Shown here piece by piece: positions 9,143 through 18,800 of a stretch of 35,658 bases of DNA (the stretch's first letter is position 1; the number at the start of each line of letters is the position of its first letter). The DNA is from Candidatus Nanohaloarchaea archaeon (GTDB lineage: Archaea; EX4484-52; GLR71), in the NCBI GenBank assembly GCA_013138765.1, contig WTCB01000066.1, forward strand, positions 1 to 35,658, read 5' to 3'. The notes under the pieces were generated by a model. That model searched no databases. It was not told where the DNA came from and saw only the letters and a program-made list of their open reading frames with translations. Made by a program: the position numbers and the translations under genes.

Positions 9143-9949
9143 ATGCCTGCAAAAAAGACTGCTAAAAAAATTAAATCTAAACAGAAGAGCACTGTGGATA
9201 GATCAGTAAAAGATCAGTCTTCGGATAAGATTACGTTTTCAGTTGATAAAAAGTCTATTGTATATATGATTGCCTTTGCTGTCCTTGTTATAGTCTCTAT
9301 AGGTATTGTCGGTATGTTATCCAATGATTCAGATTCTGAAAAACAAGATGATATCATTGATAATGATGATGTGACCTCTGATATTCCTGCGGTGGTTGAA
9401 GATGATAGTCTGTTAGATGATTCTGTTGCTGATGATACTATTTTAGATGAGATTGATTCTATAGTTGATTCTGAGGTTTCTGATTCCGATTCAGAACTGG
9501 ATACATCTTATATTTCTGAGGCTGGAGAGATTGTTGCCGAAGTCGGTGTTGCTGTTGAAACTGATGTAATTGATGTGACACTTGATTCTTATGAACTTTC
9601 AACAAGCCATATATACCAAACTGAAGATGACGGTGAGAATATAACTGATACTGCAAGGGCAGGCAAGCAGTTTCTTATTGCTGATTTTTCTGTAAAAAAT
9701 AAAGGTGCAACTTCTGTATATATCGGGTCAACTAAGATTACTTTGATCTCTGATGGTGCATATACATTTGAACCGGTTACATATGAAGGATATGATGTGC
9801 TGCCTAAATCAAAGAGGATATATACTGGAACTGAAATTAATGGTCGTGTTGTCTTTGAGATTCCTTTAAGTTCTGAAGACATGAAAATAAGGTATAGTCT
9901 TTCTGGTCTTTCAATAAGTGATAGATTTGTTACATGGTTTTTGAAATAA
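9143..9949 (+). CDS. Membrane-anchored DUF4352-like protein
   Basis: Lys-rich N-terminus, one TM (IVYMIAFAVLVIVSIGIVGML), acidic linker, then AGKQFLIADFSVKNKGATSVYIGSTKITLISDGAYTFEP resembling DUF4352. Confidence 0.75.
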   Translation: MPAKKTAKKIKSKQKSTVDRSVKDQSSDKITFSVDKKSIVYMIAFAVLVIVSIGIVGMLSNDSDSEKQDDIIDNDDVTSDIPAVVEDDSLLDDSVADDTILDEIDSIVDSEVSDSDSELDTSYISEAGEIVAEVGVAVETDVIDVTLDSYELSTSHIYQTEDDGENITDTARAGKQFLIADFSVKNKGATSVYIGSTKITLISDGAYTFEPVTYEGYDVLPKSKRIYTGTEINGRVVFEIPLSSEDMKIRYSLSGLSISDRFVTWFLK

Positions 9950-9985
9950 GATACATTTATAAATTCTTAGAATTTCTTTTATGTT

Positions 9986-10360
9986 ATGGACGGTATTGTT
10001 GAAAGCATAAGTGAACTTAAAAAAAGCAGAAATGGTAAACCATATTTTATAATATGCATTTCCGGTGAGAGTTTTTCGGTATGGGAACCATCTTATATTG
10101 AAAATGTTTCAGTTGGAGACACCGTTGAGTTCTCTCATTCTGTGTCTGGTAATTTTAAGAATATTACGTCTATTGAAAAAAAAATAGTTGAGGAAATGGA
10201 AATTGTGCCAGAAAAGATTGAAACCGAGTATCCTATTGAATTTCAAAAAGGTACAGAGGTCGATACATCAAATAGGGTTGATGAGCGTCTTTGTGAGATA
10301 AGCAATAAACTATCTGTCATAATTGATATTCTTTTGGAAAAAAGTTCTGAAAAAAAGTAA
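9986..10360 (+). CDS. Small hypothetical protein, possibly OB-fold-like
   Basis: 124-aa ORF MDGIVESISELKKSRNGKPYFIICISGESFSVWEPSYIENVSVGDTVEFS; upstream TATA-like acatttataa. Confidence 0.6.
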   Translation: MDGIVESISELKKSRNGKPYFIICISGESFSVWEPSYIENVSVGDTVEFSHSVSGNFKNITSIEKKIVEEMEIVPEKIETEYPIEFQKGTEVDTSNRVDERLCEISNKLSVIIDILLEKSSEKK

Positions 10361-10428
10361 TTATTCTATATTTTCATCACATTTCAGGATAAACTATATA
10401 TGCAGTTTCAACTAAACTATTTGTTTAT

Positions 10429-12429
10429 ATGGGCGTAAAACCTGTGTTTAATAGTCTTTTTAAATTATTTGGTAAAAATGCTGTTGAACCTGAAATTGAT
10501 AATCATGTTGATGGTGTCGGGAATAAAACTGTGCCTGATAGTTCTTCTTTAAGTCCTGAGGAGAAAGAAGCAGTCTGTGATATGGCTTTAAAAATCAATA
10601 GCAAGATTGATGCTGATAACAGGAAAAGAATCATTGATTATTGGGATTTTTGGGAGTCTAATGTTTTTGAGATGAAAAATACTAATTCTAATCTGTTGGG
10701 TTCGTTTTCATATGATAATTTTTTTGTTGATCTATCTTTTAGAAATTTTATGCGTGATGAATCATTTGTTAAACCTACTTTAGGTATTTTTGATGTGGAT
10801 GGTACTTTATTTAAGAAAGGTAATTTAACTTACAATTCTCATTCGAATAGGATAGGGCTTATGGATGTGGGAGTCAAGCAAGGCATATTTAATTCACCTG
10901 ATGAACTTTTTTATGGGTATATGGGGATGTCTGATTTTTCAGCTGAAGGTGACAGGATAATCAATATAGACGGGATGTATGATGTTTCAAAACTTTTAAA
11001 GATGGATCTGCATCTAAGCCGTGGTTTTGCTGAAATTTATAATCTTCATAAGGATGGTGGGGGTGATGCTTTTTTTGAGGCGAAGTTATATTTTTTGAAA
11101 GAGATGTGTGCGCATCCAGAAAAGACTTGCATTTCACAGACATATTTTCATGATCTTATGCTCTTAAGACATTTTTATGATACTGTTGCGTTGATAACAT
11201 TATCTGATAATGATATTGCAAAAGTTATATTTGAGATTTCAGATTTAGTCATGCCTGATTTTAATTGTGGTCAAGTGATTAGTATGGGCAGTACTTTGTC
11301 GGTCGGTGCGAGAAAAATTGATATAACTGATGATAATAGTTTAAAAAAACACGTGAATCTTGCATTTGGTCCAAAAAAGGTAAATCTGTTAAATAATTAT
11401 TTTCGTAAATCTGGGGTGAGTGAGGAGATGCGGACTATAAGTTCAATATCTGATATTCTTTCATCTGATCCTCTTGCTTTTTCTTTAGAAGATATGGTCA
11501 ATATTGAGAATGTGTGCGGACTTGACCATCCTCTTGCAGTTGTTGCTTACGATAAGATACCTGGACAATTTAATTTAAGCCTTACAAGTGATAATATCGA
11601 AGATTTTTCCGGGCTTAATGAATTAAGTCCTAAAGGAAATATAGGGAGGATAATATGTAATTTTGTTGAGAATAATCAAAATGGTGATTGGTCTGATGTC
11701 ATAAAAAAATATGCAGATGAGAATGGGATTGATTTTAATAAGATCAAAAAGGCAACTGATGTTGTCACTCTTGAACTTTTTGAGCAATCTATAAAGACAA
11801 TTCTTTTTGATTATGGTTTTTCAGGAATCAAATATATCTGTAGTGAACTTGATGAGATAAGACCTCTTATTGAGGAGTATGGTGTTGGGCGTGGTGATGA
11901 TAGTGATGATATTCTTGAAAATATAAGGGATAGATTTGAATCGTTGCGTGATACTTTGATTAAAGATTATCATGGTGATGTTAAATCTAGTGGGTCTAGT
12001 GATGACAATGCAACATTATTTTTAAATCTGCTTAATCTTGAAATTGCTGATATGGGCAATAATGCGTATGGGGTGGAAAGACTTGGTTCAAGGATAAAGA
12101 CAAGCGGTCTTTTTAATATGGATAAACAGACAATTGAAAATATTGAAAAATCATTATCTGGGCAAGGTGAGGATTATGTAAAATCTATGCGTGAATTTTT
12201 GGGGTTCAGTTATTTTTCCGAATCACAAGTAACATCTGTGTCTGATATTCTTCGTGGTATATATCTAAAAAATAATCATGATTGTTTTGGTGAAGTTGTA
12301 GGGATGTTTTTAGATCCAGAAAAGTCTTATGTATTCTTAGCAAGAACTTATGGTGATAGTCCTGAAACTTTGTCTGTGTTAGATAGGGTTACTAAAAAGA
12401 ATGAGATATTTTTAAGATGTATGAATTGA
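10429..12429 (+). CDS. Large hypothetical protein with N-terminal HAD-like region (degenerate) and long unknown C-terminus
   Basis: LGIFDVDGTLFKKG (HAD motif I), VALITLSDNDIAKVI (motif II-like), GPKKVNLLNNYFRKSG (motif III-like Lys), motif IV position reads TISSISDIL. Confidence 0.7.
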   Translation: MGVKPVFNSLFKLFGKNAVEPEIDNHVDGVGNKTVPDSSSLSPEEKEAVCDMALKINSKIDADNRKRIIDYWDFWESNVFEMKNTNSNLLGSFSYDNFFVDLSFRNFMRDESFVKPTLGIFDVDGTLFKKGNLTYNSHSNRIGLMDVGVKQGIFNSPDELFYGYMGMSDFSAEGDRIINIDGMYDVSKLLKMDLHLSRGFAEIYNLHKDGGGDAFFEAKLYFLKEMCAHPEKTCISQTYFHDLMLLRHFYDTVALITLSDNDIAKVIFEISDLVMPDFNCGQVISMGSTLSVGARKIDITDDNSLKKHVNLAFGPKKVNLLNNYFRKSGVSEEMRTISSISDILSSDPLAFSLEDMVNIENVCGLDHPLAVVAYDKIPGQFNLSLTSDNIEDFSGLNELSPKGNIGRIICNFVENNQNGDWSDVIKKYADENGIDFNKIKKATDVVTLELFEQSIKTILFDYGFSGIKYICSELDEIRPLIEEYGVGRGDDSDDILENIRDRFESLRDTLIKDYHGDVKSSGSSDDNATLFLNLLNLEIADMGNNAYGVERLGSRIKTSGLFNMDKQTIENIEKSLSGQGEDYVKSMREFLGFSYFSESQVTSVSDILRGIYLKNNHDCFGEVVGMFLDPEKSYVFLARTYGDSPETLSVLDRVTKKNEIFLRCMN

Positions 12430-12452
12430 AATCATTTTGGTGTGTGTGATCT

Positions 12453-13340
12453 ATGGATGAAAATTATGAGGATGCGTCTGAAACATTTAAATCTGCAATT
12501 AATGAACTTGATGATTATGCTTCATCTATTTCGGAGAGAATAGGATTGTTATTGTCTGAAATCTCATCAGATGAACCTTTATTTGATGTGTCTTGTTTAA
12601 GCACTTTTGAAATTGATTATTTAGGATGTCTTAAGCATATGAAAGATATCATCTCTTCAGAGTCCTTAATGGGCGGTGTCTCACTTATTCAAAGTCTGAG
12701 ATATAATAAGGACGTTATTTTTGGTAAAGATGATGGTCTATCGTCTGGTATGACTTATGATATTGATCAGTCTTATAAGGTGCGGTTAAATCGTGGAAAA
12801 AATGAAAAGATTTCCGGATCTGTTGATTCTTTTGAATCTGTTAAAGAATCATTTGACAAAGATATATTCCGTGCTTTGGTCTATAAGAGGGCGCTATATA
12901 AACATTTAGATTATATTGATGCGCTTGATTATGAAGTTGAAAATAAAGAGCAGTTTGAAAATGAATTGGAAAAGACTAAATTTCTTCTGCAATCATCATT
13001 TTTTATGTATATCGGGCATTTTAGTATATTTGAAAGGCTTTTAGATATAAATAAGAGTATGTATCATAAAGGTCATTGGATTGTGGGTAGCGATTTTATT
13101 GAAAATAGTGATTTGAATTTTTTTGATTCTATTAAAAAATCTTTATCTTTTGGGAAAGATATTATTCGAGATGAATATCTTTTGTCTTCTTATCTGAAGC
13201 AATCTAATGATTCGGGAATCATTGATCTTATTGAAAATGGTATATTTCCAGAATCAGAATTGGAGGGGATTGGATCAATTATGGAAGGAGTCTATAAGAC
13301 ATACTCTTCAGTTTCGTCTCAACCTAATTCAAATATATAA
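12453..13340 (+). CDS. Hypothetical protein, no recognised domain
   Basis: 295-aa ORF 24 bp after the previous gene; GGTGTGTGAT SD-like sequence before the start. Confidence 0.75.
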   Translation: MDENYEDASETFKSAINELDDYASSISERIGLLLSEISSDEPLFDVSCLSTFEIDYLGCLKHMKDIISSESLMGGVSLIQSLRYNKDVIFGKDDGLSSGMTYDIDQSYKVRLNRGKNEKISGSVDSFESVKESFDKDIFRALVYKRALYKHLDYIDALDYEVENKEQFENELEKTKFLLQSSFFMYIGHFSIFERLLDINKSMYHKGHWIVGSDFIENSDLNFFDSIKKSLSFGKDIIRDEYLLSSYLKQSNDSGIIDLIENGIFPESELEGIGSIMEGVYKTYSSVSSQPNSNI

Positions 13341-13362
13341 TATTTTGCAGGTAATTTTATTT

Positions 13363-14442
13363 ATGGATAATATCTGTTCTGAGATAGATGTAATTGTCTC
13401 TGATCTTGTCGGTTGGGAGAAAAAGATATCTCTTGTTGCTAAAGGTCTTAGGGAGAAAAATAAAAGTATTGGTCCTAATGATGTTTTTTTAGACGGTGCT
13501 TTGATTGTCAAGGTCGGACCTGATGATCTGTCTAAAATTACTGTTGGTGGGATTGATGGAGGTCTTCTTCAAAAAGAGTATCATGGAGTTAATATCATTT
13601 TGACACGGGCTGTTTGCGCCGTATTTAATTATCGTGACGGAAAGCTTTCTGGGTCTGATTATTATCCTTCAGCATTTCCTAAACCAAAAATAAAAATTGT
13701 TAAGTCTTCTTTTGATCCTTCTGGTCTGTCATCAGCTGCCTCGATTTTTAGGCTTGAAGCTGAGCTTGGGCTTGCCTGTGATATGATCAATACACAAAAG
13801 GATATGGATTTTCTTTTCCTTGATGGTTCATTGACACTTCATCCGTCTGTAGGGGTAGGTGTTTCTCTAGATTGTAAAAGGGAATATGAGGTACTTATTG
13901 AAATTGTAAAGCGTATGTATTCTTTGGCATCTGTGAAAAAAACAGTACTTTCAGGTATTGTGGAAGATTCGAGAAGTCAGGCATTTATTAAAAATTGCAG
14001 GTCAATGCTTGATGTGGAGATGGTCAAATCTCTTTTCAATGTCAAGGATACTCATCTTTTGACTTATCTTCTTTCTGTCGGGGAAAGGACTTCTGTCTTT
14101 AGGACTGTTTGCGATAATAAGGGTGATTTAGCTGTTGGTGTAAAAGGTTTTGAAAATAATCTTTTTTCGTTTTATATCAGGCCATCTGAATTTGATCGTG
14201 CATTGAGGGTTGATTTTATTGCAAAAGATAATCCGGTTTCTGTCGCCTCTAAAATTGCATCATCGATTTTTTCAATGTCAAGGCATAACAGTGTTTATGG
14301 GATACCGCCTGTCATAATTGATGCTGACCAGAGGGCTAAGCTTTCAGGTGATGAACTTATATCTGTTGAAAATGAGATCAGATGTGGTGTGGGCAATGTT
14401 TCTTCGTTTTCAGAGCTTAGAAGGAATTCAAGGCCTGTCTGA
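13363..14442 (+). CDS. nurA: NurA-domain nuclease
   Basis: ITVGGIDGGLLQKEYHGVNIILTRAVCAVF, DFLFLDGSLTLHP, GIVEDSRSQAF and YGIPPVIIDADQRAKLS match NurA order. Start moved from 13207 to 13363 to avoid overlap with the upstream gene. Confidence 0.82.
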   Translation: MDNICSEIDVIVSDLVGWEKKISLVAKGLREKNKSIGPNDVFLDGALIVKVGPDDLSKITVGGIDGGLLQKEYHGVNIILTRAVCAVFNYRDGKLSGSDYYPSAFPKPKIKIVKSSFDPSGLSSAASIFRLEAELGLACDMINTQKDMDFLFLDGSLTLHPSVGVGVSLDCKREYEVLIEIVKRMYSLASVKKTVLSGIVEDSRSQAFIKNCRSMLDVEMVKSLFNVKDTHLLTYLLSVGERTSVFRTVCDNKGDLAVGVKGFENNLFSFYIRPSEFDRALRVDFIAKDNPVSVASKIASSIFSMSRHNSVYGIPPVIIDADQRAKLSGDELISVENEIRCGVGNVSSFSELRRNSRPV

Positions 14443-14520
14443 AGTTGTTTTGGGTTTTAATCGTTACAGTTGAGGGTAGTTTTATAATGTTAATTGTACT
14501 TTATCTTTTCTGTGCGGATT

Positions 14521-15471
14521 ATGGATTGTAAAAGCCTTGTTGAAAAAGTAGAGATTTCTGAGTATTGCTTAAATTGGGAATCTATTCTTGAAAATGCTGA
14601 TAAAGATCCTTATACTGTTTATGATCTTTTGGATTCTGTGTTTGATTATATTGATGGTTCGACTAATTGTTGTACAATCAATAAGGATATTGGTGAGAAG
14701 ATGCCTTATAGCAATGAATCTGTTGTGGATAAGATGAATTTATTTTCAACATTTATTAAGTCTGTCACTAGTTATACTACAATAAAAGGAAATGATGAAT
14801 ATGTTAAAACTGTTTTAAAACCACTTATTATTATGTCTGAAGATATTAAATTTGTTGTCAATTCGCTTAATGAAAATACTACAGTTAAGATGAGTCATAA
14901 TAGATATGAATCATTAAGGCTTGTATTTAATGCACTTGGCCGTGATCTAATACCTACAGCAAATAACAATAATGAATCTTTGGAGGATATGGGTGATTTA
15001 CTAAAAGAATATAGATTAGTGTCTTATGGGATTGAAAATTTTTCAGAAGATACAAATTATTTTGATATTACAAAAATTATGGATCTTATATATTGTCTTC
15101 CTGTCGATGACAATAATAGTCCTTTGAGGATTAGATTAGTTGATGTATTAACAGCATTAAAAAATGTTCCTGAATATGAACAATATCAGAAGATTATTGC
15201 TGAGACGACTCTTTGTGATTTTGTTGAAACTGTTTTATCTGATGAGATGATTGTTAAAAATAAATTAGTTAAAATCATTCCTGATTCAGGAAAGATAGAT
15301 AAGACTTATGGTTATGATATTTCTTTGACATCTAATGGTGTATTTATTAGGGATGGATTTTTGAGAAAGAATAAAGAAAGATTTGAAAAAGAATTTGTGC
15401 CTAAAGAATTATTTCATCCTCTCAGTTCGCGAAATATATGGGATATGTTGCCGAAGCAAGTCTGTGTCTAA
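14521..15471 (+). CDS. Hypothetical protein
   Basis: 317-aa ORF starting MDCKSLVEKVEISEYC; co-directional with neighbours. Confidence 0.7.
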   Translation: MDCKSLVEKVEISEYCLNWESILENADKDPYTVYDLLDSVFDYIDGSTNCCTINKDIGEKMPYSNESVVDKMNLFSTFIKSVTSYTTIKGNDEYVKTVLKPLIIMSEDIKFVVNSLNENTTVKMSHNRYESLRLVFNALGRDLIPTANNNNESLEDMGDLLKEYRLVSYGIENFSEDTNYFDITKIMDLIYCLPVDDNNSPLRIRLVDVLTALKNVPEYEQYQKIIAETTLCDFVETVLSDEMIVKNKLVKIIPDSGKIDKTYGYDISLTSNGVFIRDGFLRKNKERFEKEFVPKELFHPLSSRNIWDMLPKQVCV

Positions 15472-15558
15472 TATACATTGATTTTATTGAATATCTGTCT
15501 GTAAAACCAAAATCATTTAAATAGAAGTGCGCATAATTTAAATATAAGATATATTATT

Positions 15559-16266
15559 ATGGCTGATACTATGGCTGATGAATCTATGCTTACTGTTGTT
15601 GTCGGGGCGTTTGTCCTTATTGCAGGTATAATCGGGCTTGCATCATATTCTTCCGATGGTTCTGGATTTGACCTTGATCTTTCTGCGCTTAAAGCGCCGA
15701 CTGGGAATCTTCTCAAAGGCATGTTCCAGTCAAGTACTGAGACTGTGCAGTTCAGTGCTAGGCTTCTGTCATCTGAACATCAGAATATGCAATTTAAGTT
15801 TCGTGATCCTGTTGAGTCTATAGTACTTAGATATACAATACCTAATCCATCTATATCTTTAATGGATATGGAATTTCCGTCAGATAATATGTCCATTGAA
15901 TTTTATGAGTTTAAGGGCGATGTTATAATTTCAGAAAAAACAACCATATTAGGAAAGGTATCCAGTTTTACTCTTAAAGATGCATCTAGTCCTATTAGTT
16001 CTAAAAGAGAGATCCCTTTAGTAATTGAGAATCTTTCTTTAGATCATATATCTGTTTCTGGAATGTCTGATAAGTCTTTTGATCTTAAGAATGTGTATGG
16101 TGTAATAAATATTTCAGCTGAAAGTGGAAATTTAGTTTATCAGAAAAATACGGGTGATATGGAAATAAGATCATTTGATGGGGACTTATGGATTGATGAT
16201 GGTATCATATATATCAAGGGTACTGGAATCTTAAAGGCAGATGTCCTTAACAGTCCGGGTATTTGA
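15559..16266 (+). CDS. Hypothetical protein with N-terminal TM anchor
   Basis: 235-aa ORF MADTMADESMLTVVVGAFVLIAGIIGLASY followed by a beta-rich-looking sequence. Confidence 0.7.
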   Translation: MADTMADESMLTVVVGAFVLIAGIIGLASYSSDGSGFDLDLSALKAPTGNLLKGMFQSSTETVQFSARLLSSEHQNMQFKFRDPVESIVLRYTIPNPSISLMDMEFPSDNMSIEFYEFKGDVIISEKTTILGKVSSFTLKDASSPISSKREIPLVIENLSLDHISVSGMSDKSFDLKNVYGVINISAESGNLVYQKNTGDMEIRSFDGDLWIDDGIIYIKGTGILKADVLNSPGI

Positions 16267-16277
16267 GGTTGTTTATC

Positions 16278-16955
16278 ATGGCTGATATTGCAGCAATATT
16301 CTCTTCATTTGGTGAATATTCTGTATACTTTATTCTTCTTTTTATCATTGTCGTAATTGTTGCGATAAAGATAACTAAACTTCTTTTAGGTCTAGGGATT
16401 GCAGCTGTCATCGGTGCGTTATTTCCGTTTATCGTCAATGATATACTTAAAGTGTCAGGTCTTGTTGAGCCAGGTCTTCAGTCAAGTCTTACCTTTGCTG
16501 TTCTTGCTGTGATTGTGTATGGTGTCTATTCGTTATTGAGTATGGTCTACAGTCTTTTGAAAACAACAGGCAAAGCTGCATTTTTACCAATACGTGTTCT
16601 TGCTTTTATTGGTGATATGACAATGAAACTTTTGACTTTATTGGGACGTCTGGTTGTTGCACCAATAAAATATGCGGGTAAGTTAATCTCTGGAAATAAA
16701 GGAAAAGAAGAAAAGAAAGAGACAGAATCTAAAGGTTATAAACCCAAGGAATCAGATGATGATTTTTGGAAAGGCCGTGAAGAATCAGGTTCGGATGAAT
16801 ATGATGGTTCACATGATATGTCTGTTGAAAAGACTGAAGAAAGGGTTGAAGAAGTTGAAGAGAAGAAGAAGGTAAAAAAAGATACTAATTCTTTCTTGAG
16901 TAAGGTCTATGCAGACTATGAAGAGTTTGAGAAGGATAAGAAGAAAAAGAAATAG
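16278..16955 (+). CDS. Hypothetical membrane protein with Lys/Glu-rich cytoplasmic tail
   Basis: ATG preceded by GAGGT; MADIAAIFSSFGEYSVYFILLFIIVVIVAIKI plus further TM segments; charged C-terminus. Confidence 0.72.
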   Translation: MADIAAIFSSFGEYSVYFILLFIIVVIVAIKITKLLLGLGIAAVIGALFPFIVNDILKVSGLVEPGLQSSLTFAVLAVIVYGVYSLLSMVYSLLKTTGKAAFLPIRVLAFIGDMTMKLLTLLGRLVVAPIKYAGKLISGNKGKEEKKETESKGYKPKESDDDFWKGREESGSDEYDGSHDMSVEKTEERVEEVEEKKKVKKDTNSFLSKVYADYEEFEKDKKKKK

Positions 16956-16976
16956 TCTAATTATTAAGATCTTATT

Positions 16977-18620
16977 TTATTTTTTTAAAAGAGAGTCTAT
17001 GCCTGTTCTTCTTCTGTAAATCTTAAATGTGATGAAAGTCAATAAAATTAATATTATGAATATGACAAGATATCTTGCGTAGGTTTTTATGTCTGTTTTT
17101 TTGGTCATGTCATTTTCGGTATTGATCTGTGTTGGTTCTGTTATCTCTTTTTTTGGGTTTGCATTTGATCCATTGTAAATGTTTTCACTCTGGTCAGTAT
17201 TGTTCTGGTCTGTCATGTTTATCATATCATCTTTATTTATTATTGCGGGCACTAAATGATTAGTTGCTGTAGCTATATCTTCTTCATCGTTTATTGATGT
17301 TTCACTATCATCATTATTTTCTTCGTCTTCAAGGTAAAGTGTTTCGGTATCTGGGTTTGTGGACAGGATATATAATTTTCCGTCATAGGACCCAAAAATG
17401 ATGTCAAGAAAACCGTCATTGTCTATATCAAGGATTGTTGGGGGTGTAACTATCTTTCCGTCTGTCGCAAAAGACCAAAGTTCAGTACTGTTAGAGTCGA
17501 TTGCATATATCGATCCATCATTTGAGCCGACAATTATGTCCATATACGAATCATTGTCTATATCTACAATCACTGGTGAAGATATAATTTCATCTTCTGT
17601 CGTGTATGTGTTTAAGATTTCACCGTCTGAGCCGTTAAGGATATATAAATGTGTGTCCCCTGAACCTATTGCGATCTCTGTTGTGTCATCGTTATTTATG
17701 TCATATATGGCGGGTGTTGAAATTATTCGGTCTTCTGTCTCTCTTGACCATTTAAGGATGCCTGTTTTAGCGTCAAGAGCATAGATGTTGAAATCTGTTG
17801 AACCAAATACCACTTCAAGGTTATTGTCGTTGTCTATGTCTGCAATAGCTGCTGAACCTAAGATTACATTATCTGTTGTGTAATTCCATAATATGTTACC
17901 ATCTGTGCCTTTAAGGGCCAGTATGTTGAAATTTCCGGTACCTATGATCATCTCTAAAATATTGTCATTATTGATGTCTGCGATTGCAGGAGATGATAAG
18001 AAGATTGATCCTATATTTTTCTTCCAGATTTCAGAACCATCTTCTGCATCAAGAACATATAGGTAACCGTCACCTGAACCGATTGCAACTTCAAGTGATC
18101 CATCATTATTGATGTCTGTTATGGTCGGTGATGAATGGACAAGGTTTCCTGTCTTAAATTTCCATATAAGTGTTCCGTTGTTGCCGTTTAAGGCGTATAC
18201 ATATGTGTCGTCAGAGCCGAAGATTATGTCCAGTTGAGAATCGTTGTTTACATCTATTATTGCAGGAGATGATATGATTCCTCCGCCGGTCTTATATTTC
18301 CATAGGATGTTTCCATTCTCGCTGTCAAATACGTATAAGTTTCCGTCAAAAGAACCAATTATGATCTCAAGCTTTCTGTCATTGTCTACATCTGCGATTG
18401 CAGGGGCTGAATCTACCTGAAGACCTATTGTGTAACGCCATTTAAGTTTTACTTCTTTTGTTGCGTTTGAGAATTGCGGGTCTGTGATTGCGCTTACATG
18501 CCTTATGTCATTCTGGTAGGTTGTCCATGTGTCGAATGCGTATGTCTGCGGGAGAATTAGAATAAGGAGTGTTAGTAATGTTGCAATTGATATTATTTTT
18601 GTGGAATTAAGAGGCTCCAT
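16977..18620 (-). CDS. Surface-anchored PQQ/VCBS (FG-GAP)-like beta-propeller repeat protein
   Basis: Signal peptide-like N-terminus, eight consecutive repeats of SPAIxDIxNDxxLEIIxGSxDGxLYxLxxxxGxxxW, then an Asn/Asp-rich stalk and C-terminal TM followed by RRR/KK. Confidence 0.88.
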   Translation of the reverse strand: MEPLNSTKIISIATLLTLLILILPQTYAFDTWTTYQNDIRHVSAITDPQFSNATKEVKLKWRYTIGLQVDSAPAIADVDNDRKLEIIIGSFDGNLYVFDSENGNILWKYKTGGGIISSPAIIDVNNDSQLDIIFGSDDTYVYALNGNNGTLIWKFKTGNLVHSSPTITDINNDGSLEVAIGSGDGYLYVLDAEDGSEIWKKNIGSIFLSSPAIADINNDNILEMIIGTGNFNILALKGTDGNILWNYTTDNVILGSAAIADIDNDNNLEVVFGSTDFNIYALDAKTGILKWSRETEDRIISTPAIYDINNDDTTEIAIGSGDTHLYILNGSDGEILNTYTTEDEIISSPVIVDIDNDSYMDIIVGSNDGSIYAIDSNSTELWSFATDGKIVTPPTILDIDNDGFLDIIFGSYDGKLYILSTNPDTETLYLEDEENNDDSETSINDEEDIATATNHLVPAIINKDDMINMTDQNNTDQSENIYNGSNANPKKEITEPTQINTENDMTKKTDIKTYARYLVIFIILILLTFITFKIYRRRTGIDSLLKK

Positions 18621-18683
18621 GTTATATCTTTTATGTCTTGTGTGTATATATGTATCTAAGATATGTATCTAAAAAAATTAAGC

Positions 18684-18734
18684 CAGAAATTCCATAAGTA
18701 TGCTGTAGAGCAACAGGTTGTGCCTTCAAGTGAG
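18684..18734. repeat. Dispersed intergenic repeat, copy 2
   Basis: CAGAAATTCCATAAGTaTGcTGtAgAGCAACAGgTTGTGccTtCAAGT matches copy 1 at 7092-7140 (16 identical leading bases). Confidence 0.7.
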
Positions 18735-18800
18735 AGAGGTATCAAAATTATAAATTTTGTTGATGTATGGGTCTGTTAAGAATTAAAACAAAAAAATTGA

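Noticed and set aside
13207-13362. N-terminal extension of the NurA ORF in the supplied track
   Set aside because: Overlaps the conserved-frame end of the 295-aa gene; the ATG at 13363 gives a NurA-like N-terminus.
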